NCBI RefSeq assembly: GCF_004022565.1
Contig: NZ_CP022987.1
Coordinates: 2,666,001-2,730,000 of the forward strand
Origin: Pollutimonas thiosulfatoxidans
Lineage (GTDB): Bacteria; Pseudomonadota; Gammaproteobacteria; Burkholderiales; Burkholderiaceae_B
Direction: 5' to 3'
Length of the DNA: 64,000 nt
Shown here: positions 18,200-26,258 of the stretch, piece after piece
How the letters are laid out: every line of letters starts with the position of its first letter
Numbering within the stretch: the first letter of the stretch is position 1
The notes under the pieces: generated by a model
Database searches by the model: none
What the model saw: only the letters and a program-made list of their open reading frames with translations
Told to the model about the DNA's origin: nothing
Program-made: the position numbers and the translations under genes

Positions 18200-18985
18200 T
18201 TAATCATCTTGCTGCCATGGAATCAACCAGCGGCGCGCGTACAGGAATAATTTATCCAGCGCGATGCCAACGATCAGCATCAGAACAATGTAGACAAAGA
18301 CGGTAGGGGTTTCGAAGAACCGCTGCGCGTAGATCAGCGCTGCACCAACGCCCCCGCCTCCGGCGACCATCTCGCAGGTGAATGCAGTAATTAGGGCGAC
18401 CGGCATCGTGATTCTGACGCCTGTAAAGACGGCAGGCATTGAAGCCGGGAGAATGACGCGATAAAACAGGCTGCGTTCGCTGGTTGCCATGCTTTCTGCA
18501 GACCAAATGATCATGCGGTTCACCGACGACGCGCCTTGTTGGACGGCGATAATCATGGGAAATACGCAGGTCAGGACAACAAGCAAGATCTTCGACGTGT
18601 GGTCTATACCGAAGTACAAAATGAACAGCGGAATAAAGACAATCTTGGGCGAAGGAAAGCCCAAGGAGACCAGCGGATCAAAGAACCAGTTAGCCCATCG
18701 CAAGCGCGCCATCATCATGCCAATAACCGTGCCGATAACGGCCGCTATCGCAAGCCCCGCAAAGGCGCGGTACAGGCTTACCGCCAACGGCTGTATGACT
18801 TCGCCGTTATCCAGTAAGACAAAAAACTGTGTGATGACAGCGCCCAGGCGGGGTAGAAACAAAGGCCGAACATAGCCCATGCTGGCGGTAAACTCCCATA
18901 CCGCAAGCAGCAACACCAACGGAAATAAATATAAGAGGCCACGCAGGAAGGCCGCCGCATAATTGGTGGTCTGGAGATTATTCAT
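18200..18985 (-). CDS. ABC transporter permease (nitrate/sulfonate/taurine type, SsuC-like)
   Basis: This 261-residue protein has about six hydrophobic segments and the BPD_transp_1 coupling-helix region (EAA loop) around MAT-SERSLFYRVILPASMP. The ATG at 18985 is chosen because it overlaps the stop of the upstream permease (ATGA) and GGGAG precedes it. The longer frame to 19060 lies inside the neighbour. With the second permease, ATPase and receptor it forms an importer of the class used for nitrate, sulfonates, taurine and pyrimidine precursors. It is one of two permeases, so the channel is probably a heterodimer. Confidence 0.9.
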   Translation of the reverse strand: MNNLQTTNYAAAFLRGLLYLFPLVLLLAVWEFTASMGYVRPLFLPRLGAVITQFFVLLDNGEVIQPLAVSLYRAFAGLAIAAVIGTVIGMMMARLRWANWFFDPLVSLGFPSPKIVFIPLFILYFGIDHTSKILLVVLTCVFPMIIAVQQGASSVNRMIIWSAESMATSERSLFYRVILPASMPAVFTGVRITMPVALITAFTCEMVAGGGGVGAALIYAQRFFETPTVFVYIVLMLIVGIALDKLFLYARRWLIPWQQDD

Positions 18986-19806
18986 TTTGCAGCTCCCGAC
19001 GCATAGGTGTCGTCCCAGTGCAGCAGGCGTGTCGTCATGCGGATGAAGGCTCGGTCGCAAACAAAGGCGACAAGCACCACAGCCATGATGCCGCCTAGCA
19101 TGTAGCTATACAGGCCGCCTTCGCCGTACAAGAAAATGAGCTTCCCCATACCATTCTTGGTGGCGATCATCTCTGCGGAGAGCACCAGCACAAAGCAGTA
19201 ACCCAAAGCGATGCGGATGCCGTTCAAAATCGGCGCCATGGCGGCAGGCAGCAGTATGCGACGCAAGATCTTGCCCGACGACGTTTCCATCCCCTGAGCG
19301 CTCCAGATCATGGCTTTCGGTACGCTGGCAATGCCGTGGTAAGTAGAGACCAATACCGGCAGCAGGCAGCCCAAAAATACGACCAGGGTGTTGGTTACAT
19401 CGCCAATGCCAAACCAAAGAATGAACAATGGAATCAAGGCAGACTTGGGGAGCGAATATGTAGCTGCAACCAAGGGGCCGAAGAAGCCGTTGATCCACCA
19501 GCGCGTAGCCATCGACGCCCCCAGCACGACACCTACCACGGTTGCCAGGGCCAAGCCCAGCAGTGCACAGAACAAGGTCGCCCAAAGATTGACCAGCAAC
19601 TCTCCTTGCACGCTGATTTCCCACAAGGCCGCCATGACATCATGCGGCGGCGGAAGAAATTTGCGATCCACCCAATTGCCCATGACGAGCACTTCCCACA
19701 GCAGGAAGACGATTATCAAGGGCAGTGCTCTTCCCAGAGAACGCATGAGGGATGTGAGGCCCCATGCGGGATAAGACATTGGCCGCGGCCGGACGTCTGC
19801 CTTCAT
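18982..19806 (-). CDS. ABC transporter permease (nitrate/sulfonate/taurine type)
   Basis: This 274-residue membrane protein is of the same family as its downstream partner, with an EAA-like loop around METSSGKILRRILLPAAMAP. The start at 19806 overlaps the ATPase stop (ATGA), so the longer reading to 19848 is rejected. Both permeases being coupled to one ATPase and one receptor gene indicates a heterodimeric channel. Confidence 0.9.
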   Translation of the reverse strand: MKADVRPRPMSYPAWGLTSLMRSLGRALPLIIVFLLWEVLVMGNWVDRKFLPPPHDVMAALWEISVQGELLVNLWATLFCALLGLALATVVGVVLGASMATRWWINGFFGPLVAATYSLPKSALIPLFILWFGIGDVTNTLVVFLGCLLPVLVSTYHGIASVPKAMIWSAQGMETSSGKILRRILLPAAMAPILNGIRIALGYCFVLVLSAEMIATKNGMGKLIFLYGEGGLYSYMLGGIMAVVLVAFVCDRAFIRMTTRLLHWDDTYASGAAK

Positions 19807-20582
19807 AGCACTGACTCTGGTGATGCCTGATGCCTGACCGCCAGCCACACCTTGTTCCGGATGTCGTTGAACGAGTCGGAAAGCATGATTTCTTCACGGC
19901 CCTGGCTCCGGTCAATATCGACCGGAAACTCGTCTACGATAGTTCCGGGCCGGCGCGACATGACAACGACGCGCTTAGACAAGTACACGGCTTCGTTCAC
20001 ATCGTGAGTGACCATAAGCACCGTCTTGCGCATGGAAGCGCAAATTCGCAGCAGCTCATCCTGCATGGACTCACGCGTCTGTGAATCCAAGGCGCCAAAA
20101 GGTTCGTCCAGCAACAAGATCTTCGGATCGTAGGAAAGCGTGCGGGCCAGTGCCACGCGTTGCTGCATACCTCCGGAAAGCTCTCGCGGATAACGATGCT
20201 CGAAACCCTTCAGCCCGACCATGCTGACGAACTCCGCGGCGACGGCCAGGCGTTGCTTGCGCGGCGTGCCAGCCGCCTCCAGTCCGTAGGCGATGTTCTG
20301 CAACACGGTCAGCCATGGGAATAGCGCATACTGCTGAAACACCAGCCCTCGATCCAGCCCCGGCTTTTGCACCAGCTTGCCATCCACCTCGATCCTGCCG
20401 CTATCTGGCTTGAGAAATCCACCCACCATATACAGCAAGGTGGATTTCCCGCAGCCAGACGGCCCTACCAACGACACGAACTCACCCTCTGCAATAGATA
20501 GGTTCACGTCCGCTAGGGCCAGTACAGAGCCATGACGAGTCTGGTAGGACTTTTCGACTTGAGCGATTGAGATCTGGCTCAT
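19803..20582 (-). CDS. ABC transporter ATP-binding protein (SsuB/TauB-like)
   Basis: The 259-residue ATPase shows Walker A GPSGCGKST, the Q loop in LVFQQYALFPW, signature LSGGMQQRVALARTL, Walker B ILLLDEPFGALD and the switch His in MVTHDVNEAV. It energises the importer formed with the two coupled permease genes. Its ATG overlaps the receptor stop (ATGA at 20579-20582) and its own stop overlaps the next start. Confidence 0.96.
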   Translation of the reverse strand: MSQISIAQVEKSYQTRHGSVLALADVNLSIAEGEFVSLVGPSGCGKSTLLYMVGGFLKPDSGRIEVDGKLVQKPGLDRGLVFQQYALFPWLTVLQNIAYGLEAAGTPRKQRLAVAAEFVSMVGLKGFEHRYPRELSGGMQQRVALARTLSYDPKILLLDEPFGALDSQTRESMQDELLRICASMRKTVLMVTHDVNEAVYLSKRVVVMSRRPGTIVDEFPVDIDRSQGREEIMLSDSFNDIRNKVWLAVRHQASPESVL

Positions 20583-21637
20583 GCAGTGCAGGCTCCGGGC
20601 AGATAGCTGGCGTCGAAGTGATCCGCAACATTGATGTTCTGCGCAAGAAAGCCATGCTCAACCATGCCGTCTATGGGTCGCTGGATCAGTTCGGCCGAAA
20701 CACAAGCGTTCGGGTCGCGGTAGTAATCGTGATTCGTCATGAAATAGCTGAGCTTCTCGGGTGAGGCGCGAGTCAGTTCGGCACACAATGCAATCGCTTT
20801 CTCGCGGTTCGCGGGGTCATAGAACCACTGCAAACCACGGACGTAGTCGGCCAGGAAAGCGCGCACTGCTGCGGGATGCTCCGCCAGGAACTTATTGGTT
20901 GCCACGTGGAAGATCGTGGCGAACGTGCCAAAGGCATCGCTGCTGTCAAACAGCAATCTGAAATCGCCCGTCGGAATCTCATCAGCCCAAAATGGCAATA
21001 TGATGACGCCCAAATCGATGCGCCCGGCACGCAGCGCGGCGGCGTGGTTTGCGAAAGTAACCTCTACGATCTGGACATCCTTGCGGGGGTCTATGCCGTC
21101 CTTTGCCAGTTTGGCCCGCAGCATCAGGTCGACAGCCGATCCAAATGCATTAATGCCGATGCGCTTGCCGCGCAGGTCTTCAGTGGTCTTGATGGGTGAG
21201 CCTTCAAGAACATAGAACGAGGCCGCGTGATAGCCAGGCTGCCCTTCACGGCTGCTGTCGGCCACCACCTTTATGCCACCCGGCACGGTTTCCTTAATGA
21301 TGGAGTTCGCGAACACCGAGAACGACAGCGTGCCCATATCGGCCTCTCCGGCTGCCAACAGGGTTCCTGCTTCGGGGGTGCCGCGCGTATAGGTCATATC
21401 CACCAGGTAGTCTCGTCCGTATCCCTGCAATACGTTCTTCTGCATCCAGTCGGTGAAGATCAGGGTTTCCATCTCGTTCGGACCAGTCGCACCACCCGTG
21501 GCGTACCGAATTGTCGTGGGCGCACCCTGTGCGCGCAGGGGAGGCACCATACCTAGGGCGCTCAGCGTAAGGACGGAGGCTGCCCCTGTCAGGAACGTAC
21601 GGCGCGAGTGCGCGGGCAATATACGGCTTTTGGTCAT
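20579..21637 (-). CDS. ABC transporter substrate-binding protein (NMT1/SsuA-like), Tat-type signal
   Basis: The 352-residue protein starts with a twin-arginine signal (SRRTFLTGAASVL) and continues as an NMT1/THI5/SsuA-like receptor. LRGKRIGINAFGSAVDLMLR is the typical hinge-region motif. It binds the ligand of the ABC importer; this class takes sulfonates, nitrate, aromatic acids or pyrimidines. CAGGAG lies before the ATG. It heads a tightly coupled four-gene transporter unit. Confidence 0.9.
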   Translation of the reverse strand: MTKSRILPAHSRRTFLTGAASVLTLSALGMVPPLRAQGAPTTIRYATGGATGPNEMETLIFTDWMQKNVLQGYGRDYLVDMTYTRGTPEAGTLLAAGEADMGTLSFSVFANSIIKETVPGGIKVVADSSREGQPGYHAASFYVLEGSPIKTTEDLRGKRIGINAFGSAVDLMLRAKLAKDGIDPRKDVQIVEVTFANHAAALRAGRIDLGVIILPFWADEIPTGDFRLLFDSSDAFGTFATIFHVATNKFLAEHPAAVRAFLADYVRGLQWFYDPANREKAIALCAELTRASPEKLSYFMTNHDYYRDPNACVSAELIQRPIDGMVEHGFLAQNINVADHFDASYLPGACTA

Positions 21638-21686
21638 GATGAGTTATCTCCTGGTTATGCTTGTATGGCTGGTCGGCCTGATGGCT

Positions 21687-22127
21687 TTACTTAGCTTGCT
21701 TCGGCGGGATTGCGGCGATCACATCAACCTCAATCAGCAGATTGGGATGCGCAAGCGTGGCAACGCCCACTGACGTACGCGCAGGCGGATTCTCTTTACC
21801 AAAAATCCGGCTTGAAATTTCGTTGAACGTGTTTTGGTGACCGACATCGGTGAAGTAGATCGTCATTTTGACGACATCCTTGAAGCTGGCACCATCAGCA
21901 CGCAAGACCTCTTCGATATTCTTAAAGGTCTCCTCGGTCTGTTGGCGAAAATCACCCGACAGCCACTTCTCTTCTTCGACCGGATCGTGTGGATGCATGT
22001 GATACGGCGGAATACACGCGGCACCCGAGAGGAACAACAAGCGGCTGCCTTCCACCGCGTATGCCGCGGAAAAAGGACTGTTGAACTCGGGGCGTAGCGG
22101 TACGTGATGAATAGCCTGAACTGTCAT
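21687..22127 (-). CDS. RidA/YjgF/YER057c family protein
   Basis: The 146-residue protein has the RidA core with PPARTSVGVATLAHPNLLIE, which includes the Arg that binds the substrate carboxylate and a downstream Glu. RidA proteins hydrolyse reactive enamine/imine intermediates to 2-oxo acids and ammonia; subgroup members act in specific catabolic routes. AAAGGAG lies before the ATG. It is the first gene of the long minus-strand operon that ends at 11703 and lies 157 bases from the divergent GntR gene. Its presence suggests a nitrogen-containing substrate for the operon. Confidence 0.9.
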   Translation of the reverse strand: MTVQAIHHVPLRPEFNSPFSAAYAVEGSRLLFLSGAACIPPYHMHPHDPVEEEKWLSGDFRQQTEETFKNIEEVLRADGASFKDVVKMTIYFTDVGHQNTFNEISSRIFGKENPPARTSVGVATLAHPNLLIEVDVIAAIPPKQAK

Positions 22128-22158
22128 TCCGGGCTCCTTTAATGAGAAAGTTCGTGTG

Positions 22159-22187
22159 GACCAATCAAGACCAATTTTTGGACCAAT
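22159..22187. repeat. Three GACCAAT direct repeats, phased about one helical turn
   Basis: Copies of GACCAAT begin at 22159, 22169 and 22181, with a fourth at 22265 just before the GntR start codon. They lie between the RidA-headed operon and the divergent GntR gene. Spacing of 10-12 bases places them on one face of the helix, as expected for cooperative binding of a regulator. Binding is inferred. Confidence 0.5.
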
Positions 22188-22224
22188 TAATAGCCTGATT
22201 GTATGGATGCCGGATCTCTGAGCG

Positions 22225-22250
22225 AAACTGGTTTATCATTAGGCCAGTTT
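22225..22250. promoter_or_regulatory. Candidate GntR operator, AAACTGG-N12-CCAGTTT
   Basis: A perfect 7-base inverted repeat with a 12-base spacer lies 34 bases before the GntR gene (22285), in the shared promoter region with the RidA-headed operon. Position and symmetry suggest an autoregulatory site for the adjacent GntR protein. Confidence 0.45.
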
Positions 22251-22284
22251 AACGTACCGGTATAGACCAATCATCTCCGACCAT

Positions 22285-23058
22285 ATGAGCATCGTTCGCA
22301 TCGTGACACACCGATCGCGCGGCGGGAACGCCGGGATAAGCAACGCTGAGCGCGTGCGAGCGTATCTGCAGTCCACCAGTCTCAAAGTAGGAGAACAGCT
22401 TCCCGCAGAACGAGACCTTGCGACATTGCTTGGGATTTCGCGAGGCGCACTGCGTCAGGCATTGGCCGTGCTTGAGTCCACTGGCGAGATATGGCGGCAC
22501 GTGGGTAAAGGCACATTTCTGGGGCGACCGCACGCCACCAACCCTGACGAAATGGCTTACCAACTATCTCGCAAATCCCACCCATCGGAAGTCATCGAGG
22601 CGCGCCTGGCGCTAGAGCCCAGACTTGCTGCATTGGCTGCGCTGCGTGGGACAGAGGCCGACTTCACGGAGATCGCCGCCTGCATCCCACTGGATAACAG
22701 CGTTACTGAAACCGCAGCGCAGGCCATCGGGGATGAATTTCACTACGCGGTGGCTCGCGCGGCTGGGAATAGCCTGCTGTTTGCGGTGTTTGAAACTGTC
22801 TTCCGCGTCAGAGCGCTAACTTCGTGGGGGCGCTTAAGACCAGCGGCCGCGACCACGGAAGAACTGATCGCGGTCTGGAAAGAACATAGCGCGATATTCG
22901 AAGCGATACGCTCTCGTGATTCCAACGAGGCATGGCGTCTGATGTACAACCACATCGAAAGCATCCAGCAGCGTATTGCGCACGGACATGAACAGCGGGA
23001 GCCGGAGGGATTCACAACACCTCAAGCCACCAGCACCGTAAGATTCCCCAACTGCTGA
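22285..23058 (+). CDS. GntR family regulator, FadR/FCD subfamily
   Basis: The 257-residue protein has a winged helix (LPAERDLATLLGISRGALRQ) and an FCD effector domain with GDEFHYAVARAAGNSLLFAV containing the conserved FH. It diverges from the RidA/ABC/TRAP operon and its upstream region carries an inverted repeat and phased GACCAAT repeats, so it is the likely regulator of that operon along with the GntR gene embedded at 12466-13221. Its 3' end overlaps that of the convergent DeoR gene by 37 bases. Confidence 0.9.
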   Translation: MSIVRIVTHRSRGGNAGISNAERVRAYLQSTSLKVGEQLPAERDLATLLGISRGALRQALAVLESTGEIWRHVGKGTFLGRPHATNPDEMAYQLSRKSHPSEVIEARLALEPRLAALAALRGTEADFTEIAACIPLDNSVTETAAQAIGDEFHYAVARAAGNSLLFAVFETVFRVRALTSWGRLRPAAATTEELIAVWKEHSAIFEAIRSRDSNEAWRLMYNHIESIQQRIAHGHEQREPEGFTTPQATSTVRFPNC

Positions 23059-23792
23059 AAAGGCCCAAGCTTATCCGCGCTTGCGTCCCCATCAGTAATC
23101 AACGTCCAAGGCCGGTTCATCGGCGTCCAGGCTTGCTGGCCGGCAAAGCCTAGCTTGGACGAATCGGCCAGCACAAAAACCGCGTCCGCTTGCTCCATCA
23201 TCTTGTCTTTCAGGTAAGCCTGGTCGGAGCTGGCCTCGCACAGGCCTCGGCTGGCCACGATGCCATCGGCGCCCAGAAACACCTTGTCGGCGCTTAGCCG
23301 CGCCAGCGCCAACTCGGTAAGCGGCCCGACTGACCCCATGCTTAGCTTGCGCACATCCCCGCCCAGCAAGGTGATGCGTATATCAGGGTCGCTGGCCAGT
23401 ATGGTGAGCGCCTCGATATTGTTCGTGATCACATGCAGGTCGCCCCGCCCACACAGCAATCGGGCCAAGGCCGCAGTCGTCGTGCCCGCATCCAAAATGA
23501 GCGTGTCCCCTTCCTGAATCTGTTGGGCTGCAAGGGCAGCAATAGCTTCCTTCTGTTGACGCTGCATAAGCATGCGTTCGTTCACTGTTTGCTCTCGGCG
23601 ATCGTGACTTACAAACGCCGCCCCCCCGTAGGTGCGAACAAGCCTGCCTTCGGTAGCCAGCCGGTTCAGATCGCGCCTAATGGTCGATAGGGACACATCC
23701 AACTGCCTGCTCAGCTCTTCGACATCGGCAACGCCTTTGTGAACCAGATTGAGTATGCGCTGTTGGCGCTCGCGGGTTTTGAACGATGACAT
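23022..23792 (-). CDS. DeoR family transcriptional regulator
   Basis: The 256-residue protein starts with a DeoR helix-turn-helix (RERQQRILNLVHKG, then LDVSLSTIRRDLNRLATEGR), followed by the DeoRC sensor domain with LILDAGTTTAALARLL, a sugar-phosphate-isomerase-like fold, and FLGADGI. The start at 23792 is chosen because the HTH begins at once; the longer frame to 23918 lies in the upstream PdxA gene. It is the last gene of the kinase-dehydrogenase-regulator operon and probably represses it until a phosphorylated acid sugar appears. Confidence 0.9.
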   Translation of the reverse strand: MSSFKTRERQQRILNLVHKGVADVEELSRQLDVSLSTIRRDLNRLATEGRLVRTYGGAAFVSHDRREQTVNERMLMQRQQKEAIAALAAQQIQEGDTLILDAGTTTAALARLLCGRGDLHVITNNIEALTILASDPDIRITLLGGDVRKLSMGSVGPLTELALARLSADKVFLGADGIVASRGLCEASSDQAYLKDKMMEQADAVFVLADSSKLGFAGQQAWTPMNRPWTLITDGDASADKLGPFQQLGNLTVLVA

Positions 23793-23799
23793 AGGCAGG

Positions 23800-24807
23800 T
23801 TATTGAGGGACGGCGGCCTTGTGGCCGGCCAATTGGGTGGCAATACGCAACGCCTCGAGCATACTGCGTTCGTCGGCGACGCCCTTGCCCGCAATGTCGA
23901 ACGCCGTGCCGTGATCAACGGATGTGCGGATGACAGGCAGGCCGACTGTTACGTTTACGCCAGCCTCCAGCCCCATGACTTTGACTGGCGCATGGCCTTG
24001 ATCATGATACATCGCCACCACCAGGTCGAAGTCGCCGCGGGCAGCCCGAAAGAACAAGGCGTCGGCCGGCAAAGGCCCTTCCACCTTGCGACCCAGGGCT
24101 TGTTGCGCCAGCACGGCGGGGATGATCTTCAGCTCTTCCTCGCCGTTGCCGAATAGGCCGTTTTCGCCAGCATGCGGGTTGATCCCGCATACGCCTATTC
24201 GGGGCGCGTCGATGCCGGCGCTGCGCAACGTGTCGTAGCCGCGGGCAATGGTGCGCTCGACCAAGCCGGGTTCGATCTTGTGGATGGCATCAAGCAATCC
24301 GATGTGCGTGGTCACATGGATTACACGCAAGTTGGGTGCGACCAGCATCATCGACACTTCGGGCGTGCCGGTAAGCAGCGCCAACAGTTCGGTGTGCCCG
24401 GGATAGAGATGGCCGGCGGCGTGCAGTGCCTCTTTGTTCAAGGGCGCGGTGCAGATGGCGTCGATCTCGTGGCGCATAGCCAAGTCAACAGCGCGCGCGA
24501 TGCACTGATAAGCGGCGTCCCCGCAAGCTGCGGATAGCTCGCCAAAGGGATGCCCGGCGGGTATCGAGCCCAAGTCGAAGCAGTCGACTTCGCCGGGGAC
24601 GAAAGCGGCGTCAGCCACTTGCGCTACGGCGCGAAAGCTTGAGCTTGCTCCAACCAGGCGCGCGGCTTCCTGCAAGCGCTGGACGCTGCCAATGACCAAG
24701 GGTCGGCACAGGTCGTAGAGGTCACGGTGCGCCAGGCTCTGGACAATGATCTCGGGTCCGATGCCGGCGGCGTCTCCCATAGTGATAGCGATAATCGGGC
24801 GGTACAT
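23800..24807 (-). CDS. pdxA2: PdxA2-like 4-phospho-acid-sugar dehydrogenase (PdxA family)
   Basis: The 335-residue protein has PdxA family hallmarks: ITMGDAAGIGPEI at the N-terminus, the divalent-metal histidines in YPGHTELLALLTG and VVAMYHDQGHAPVKVMGLE, and GLPVIRTSVDHGTAFDIAGK. PdxA oxidises 4-phosphohydroxy-L-threonine for vitamin B6. PdxA2 paralogues paired with DUF1537 kinases instead oxidise D-threonate- or D-erythronate-4-phosphate to a 3-oxo acid that loses CO2 to give dihydroxyacetone phosphate. The adjacent kinase and DeoR regulator support the catabolic role. GAGGAAG lies before the ATG. Confidence 0.9.
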   Translation of the reverse strand: MYRPIIAITMGDAAGIGPEIIVQSLAHRDLYDLCRPLVIGSVQRLQEAARLVGASSSFRAVAQVADAAFVPGEVDCFDLGSIPAGHPFGELSAACGDAAYQCIARAVDLAMRHEIDAICTAPLNKEALHAAGHLYPGHTELLALLTGTPEVSMMLVAPNLRVIHVTTHIGLLDAIHKIEPGLVERTIARGYDTLRSAGIDAPRIGVCGINPHAGENGLFGNGEEELKIIPAVLAQQALGRKVEGPLPADALFFRAARGDFDLVVAMYHDQGHAPVKVMGLEAGVNVTVGLPVIRTSVDHGTAFDIAGKGVADERSMLEALRIATQLAGHKAAVPQ

Positions 24808-24826
24808 AAGCTTCCTCAGGTGAATT

Positions 24827-26086
24827 TCAGGGTCTTAGGGCGTCATAGCAGCGGACCAAGGTCATCGCTGTGCCAAACGCTCCGGCTTTGGTAATGACGG
24901 GCAATGTCCGAGCGCCGCTCGCGACCGAAATCGGTACGCCGGGCTCTACTTCAGCCGCCAGGTTTAATGAGCTGATGCCCAGCGCTTGCAGTACCGCCCT
25001 GGCGGTTTCGCCTCCGGTTGCGATAACTGCGCCAATGTGGCTGGCTTGTGTCGCCGCCAGACGACCCAATGCCTTGCTGATGGCAGGGCCAGCCGTTCGA
25101 TCCGCCCGGCTGGCGGACGACACTACTACAAGCGCATCACCGCAAGACAGCGCTGCCGCCAGGGCATTGCGCGCCTGCTGCCAACCTGCATCGGCTTCTG
25201 CGCCCATCAGTGCATCGGCGGATACCGATATCAGCGGCATCGCACGCTTGCGACGCAGTTGATCGACCTGTGCGGCACTGATGCCAGACATGCTTCCAAC
25301 GACGACCAGGCAGCGACCGGTAACTGGCGGCACAGGCAGGCTTGCGACGCTGGGGTCGGTTGAGATCGCCGTAGCCAAATGCCCGACCAGGCCAGCGGAC
25401 CCTGCCCAGAAGCAAGGAAGCGGAAGTTGCCAGGATGCTTGCGCTATACGGGCAAGGTCATCGTCCCGTTCAGCATCGCACACGAGCACCTGCCTGCCTT
25501 GCCGAGCGCTGTCGATGAACAAACTGCGCAGAAGATCTGCCGGGCCCCGGATGTCAGACAGACCCACTGCAAGCGTGTTTAAGTTCTGCGCGCGCATGAT
25601 GCCGACCAAGTCAGACGTACCTTGCAGGCCCTCATGGCGCCACACCTCGGTGTGCTGAAGCGCCACGCCATTAAGCAGTTGGTGGCCGTTGACGGTGGTG
25701 CGGCCCATGGTCGGAAAAGCGGGGGCGACGATGGCCATCCCGGCCACCTCGACGGCCGCCGCGAGCTCCGCGCCGATGTTTCCACGCAAGGTCGAATCCA
25801 ATTTCTTGTATAGGTGGCCACCCTTGCGCAGATGTCGCTGCAGAATGCGAGCGTGCACTTCCGCCGCCCGATCGCTTGCCCACGCCCGCGTATCGGCATC
25901 AAGGGAAAGGGCCGCTACTGACGACTCGGTGGCACCGCCAGGACCAAGCGCATCCAGCCTTACGCTTGCGTTCAAGCCAGCCTGCCGACACGCATTGGCG
26001 CAATCGGCTGCGCCCGAAAGATCATCCGCCACGATAAGAAGCTGCGGCGAAGTCTCGACAGTCTCTTTCTTGACCACAACGAGCAC
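24827..26086 (-). CDS. Four-carbon acid sugar kinase (DUF1537 family, DtnK/DenK/OtnK-like)
   Basis: The 419-residue protein has the N-terminal substrate-binding motif LLIVADDLSGAADCANACRQ, YKKLDSTLRGNIGAEL, and C-terminal ATP-binding glycine segments (VIATGGETARAVL; SVASGARTLPVITKAGAFG). DUF1537 kinases phosphorylate threonate, erythronate and related acid sugars at O-4. With the PdxA2-like gene 19 bases downstream it fits the D-threonate or D-erythronate pathway. Which isomer is used cannot be read. The start is a GTG at 26086 or a nearby in-frame GTG (26077); AGGAG lies very close to the first. Confidence 0.9.
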   Translation of the reverse strand: MLVVVKKETVETSPQLLIVADDLSGAADCANACRQAGLNASVRLDALGPGGATESSVAALSLDADTRAWASDRAAEVHARILQRHLRKGGHLYKKLDSTLRGNIGAELAAAVEVAGMAIVAPAFPTMGRTTVNGHQLLNGVALQHTEVWRHEGLQGTSDLVGIMRAQNLNTLAVGLSDIRGPADLLRSLFIDSARQGRQVLVCDAERDDDLARIAQASWQLPLPCFWAGSAGLVGHLATAISTDPSVASLPVPPVTGRCLVVVGSMSGISAAQVDQLRRKRAMPLISVSADALMGAEADAGWQQARNALAAALSCGDALVVVSSASRADRTAGPAISKALGRLAATQASHIGAVIATGGETARAVLQALGISSLNLAAEVEPGVPISVASGARTLPVITKAGAFGTAMTLVRCYDALRP

Positions 26087-26146
26087 TATCTCCTGTTATT
26101 GCCTGATTTACTCAATTCTATGGCATATCAACACAATAATCCTAGT

Positions 26147-26173
26147 CTTTATTGATCGAATCGAGCAATAAAG
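26147..26173. promoter_or_regulatory. Candidate DeoR operator, CTTTATTG-N11-CAATAAAG
   Basis: A perfect 8-base inverted repeat lies in the 172-base gap between the kinase operon (minus) and the TRAP/lactonase operon (plus). A TTGACA follows at 26176-26181. One operator placed here could co-regulate both arms through the DeoR protein encoded at 23022-23792. Binding is inferred from position and symmetry. Confidence 0.5.
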
Positions 26174-26258
26174 CGTTGACACTAAGAATTCCGCGTGCGA
26201 CGATGGCAAAAAATCAAGCCACAGAACGCCACTTACCCTGGCTTTTCAGGAGACAAGC

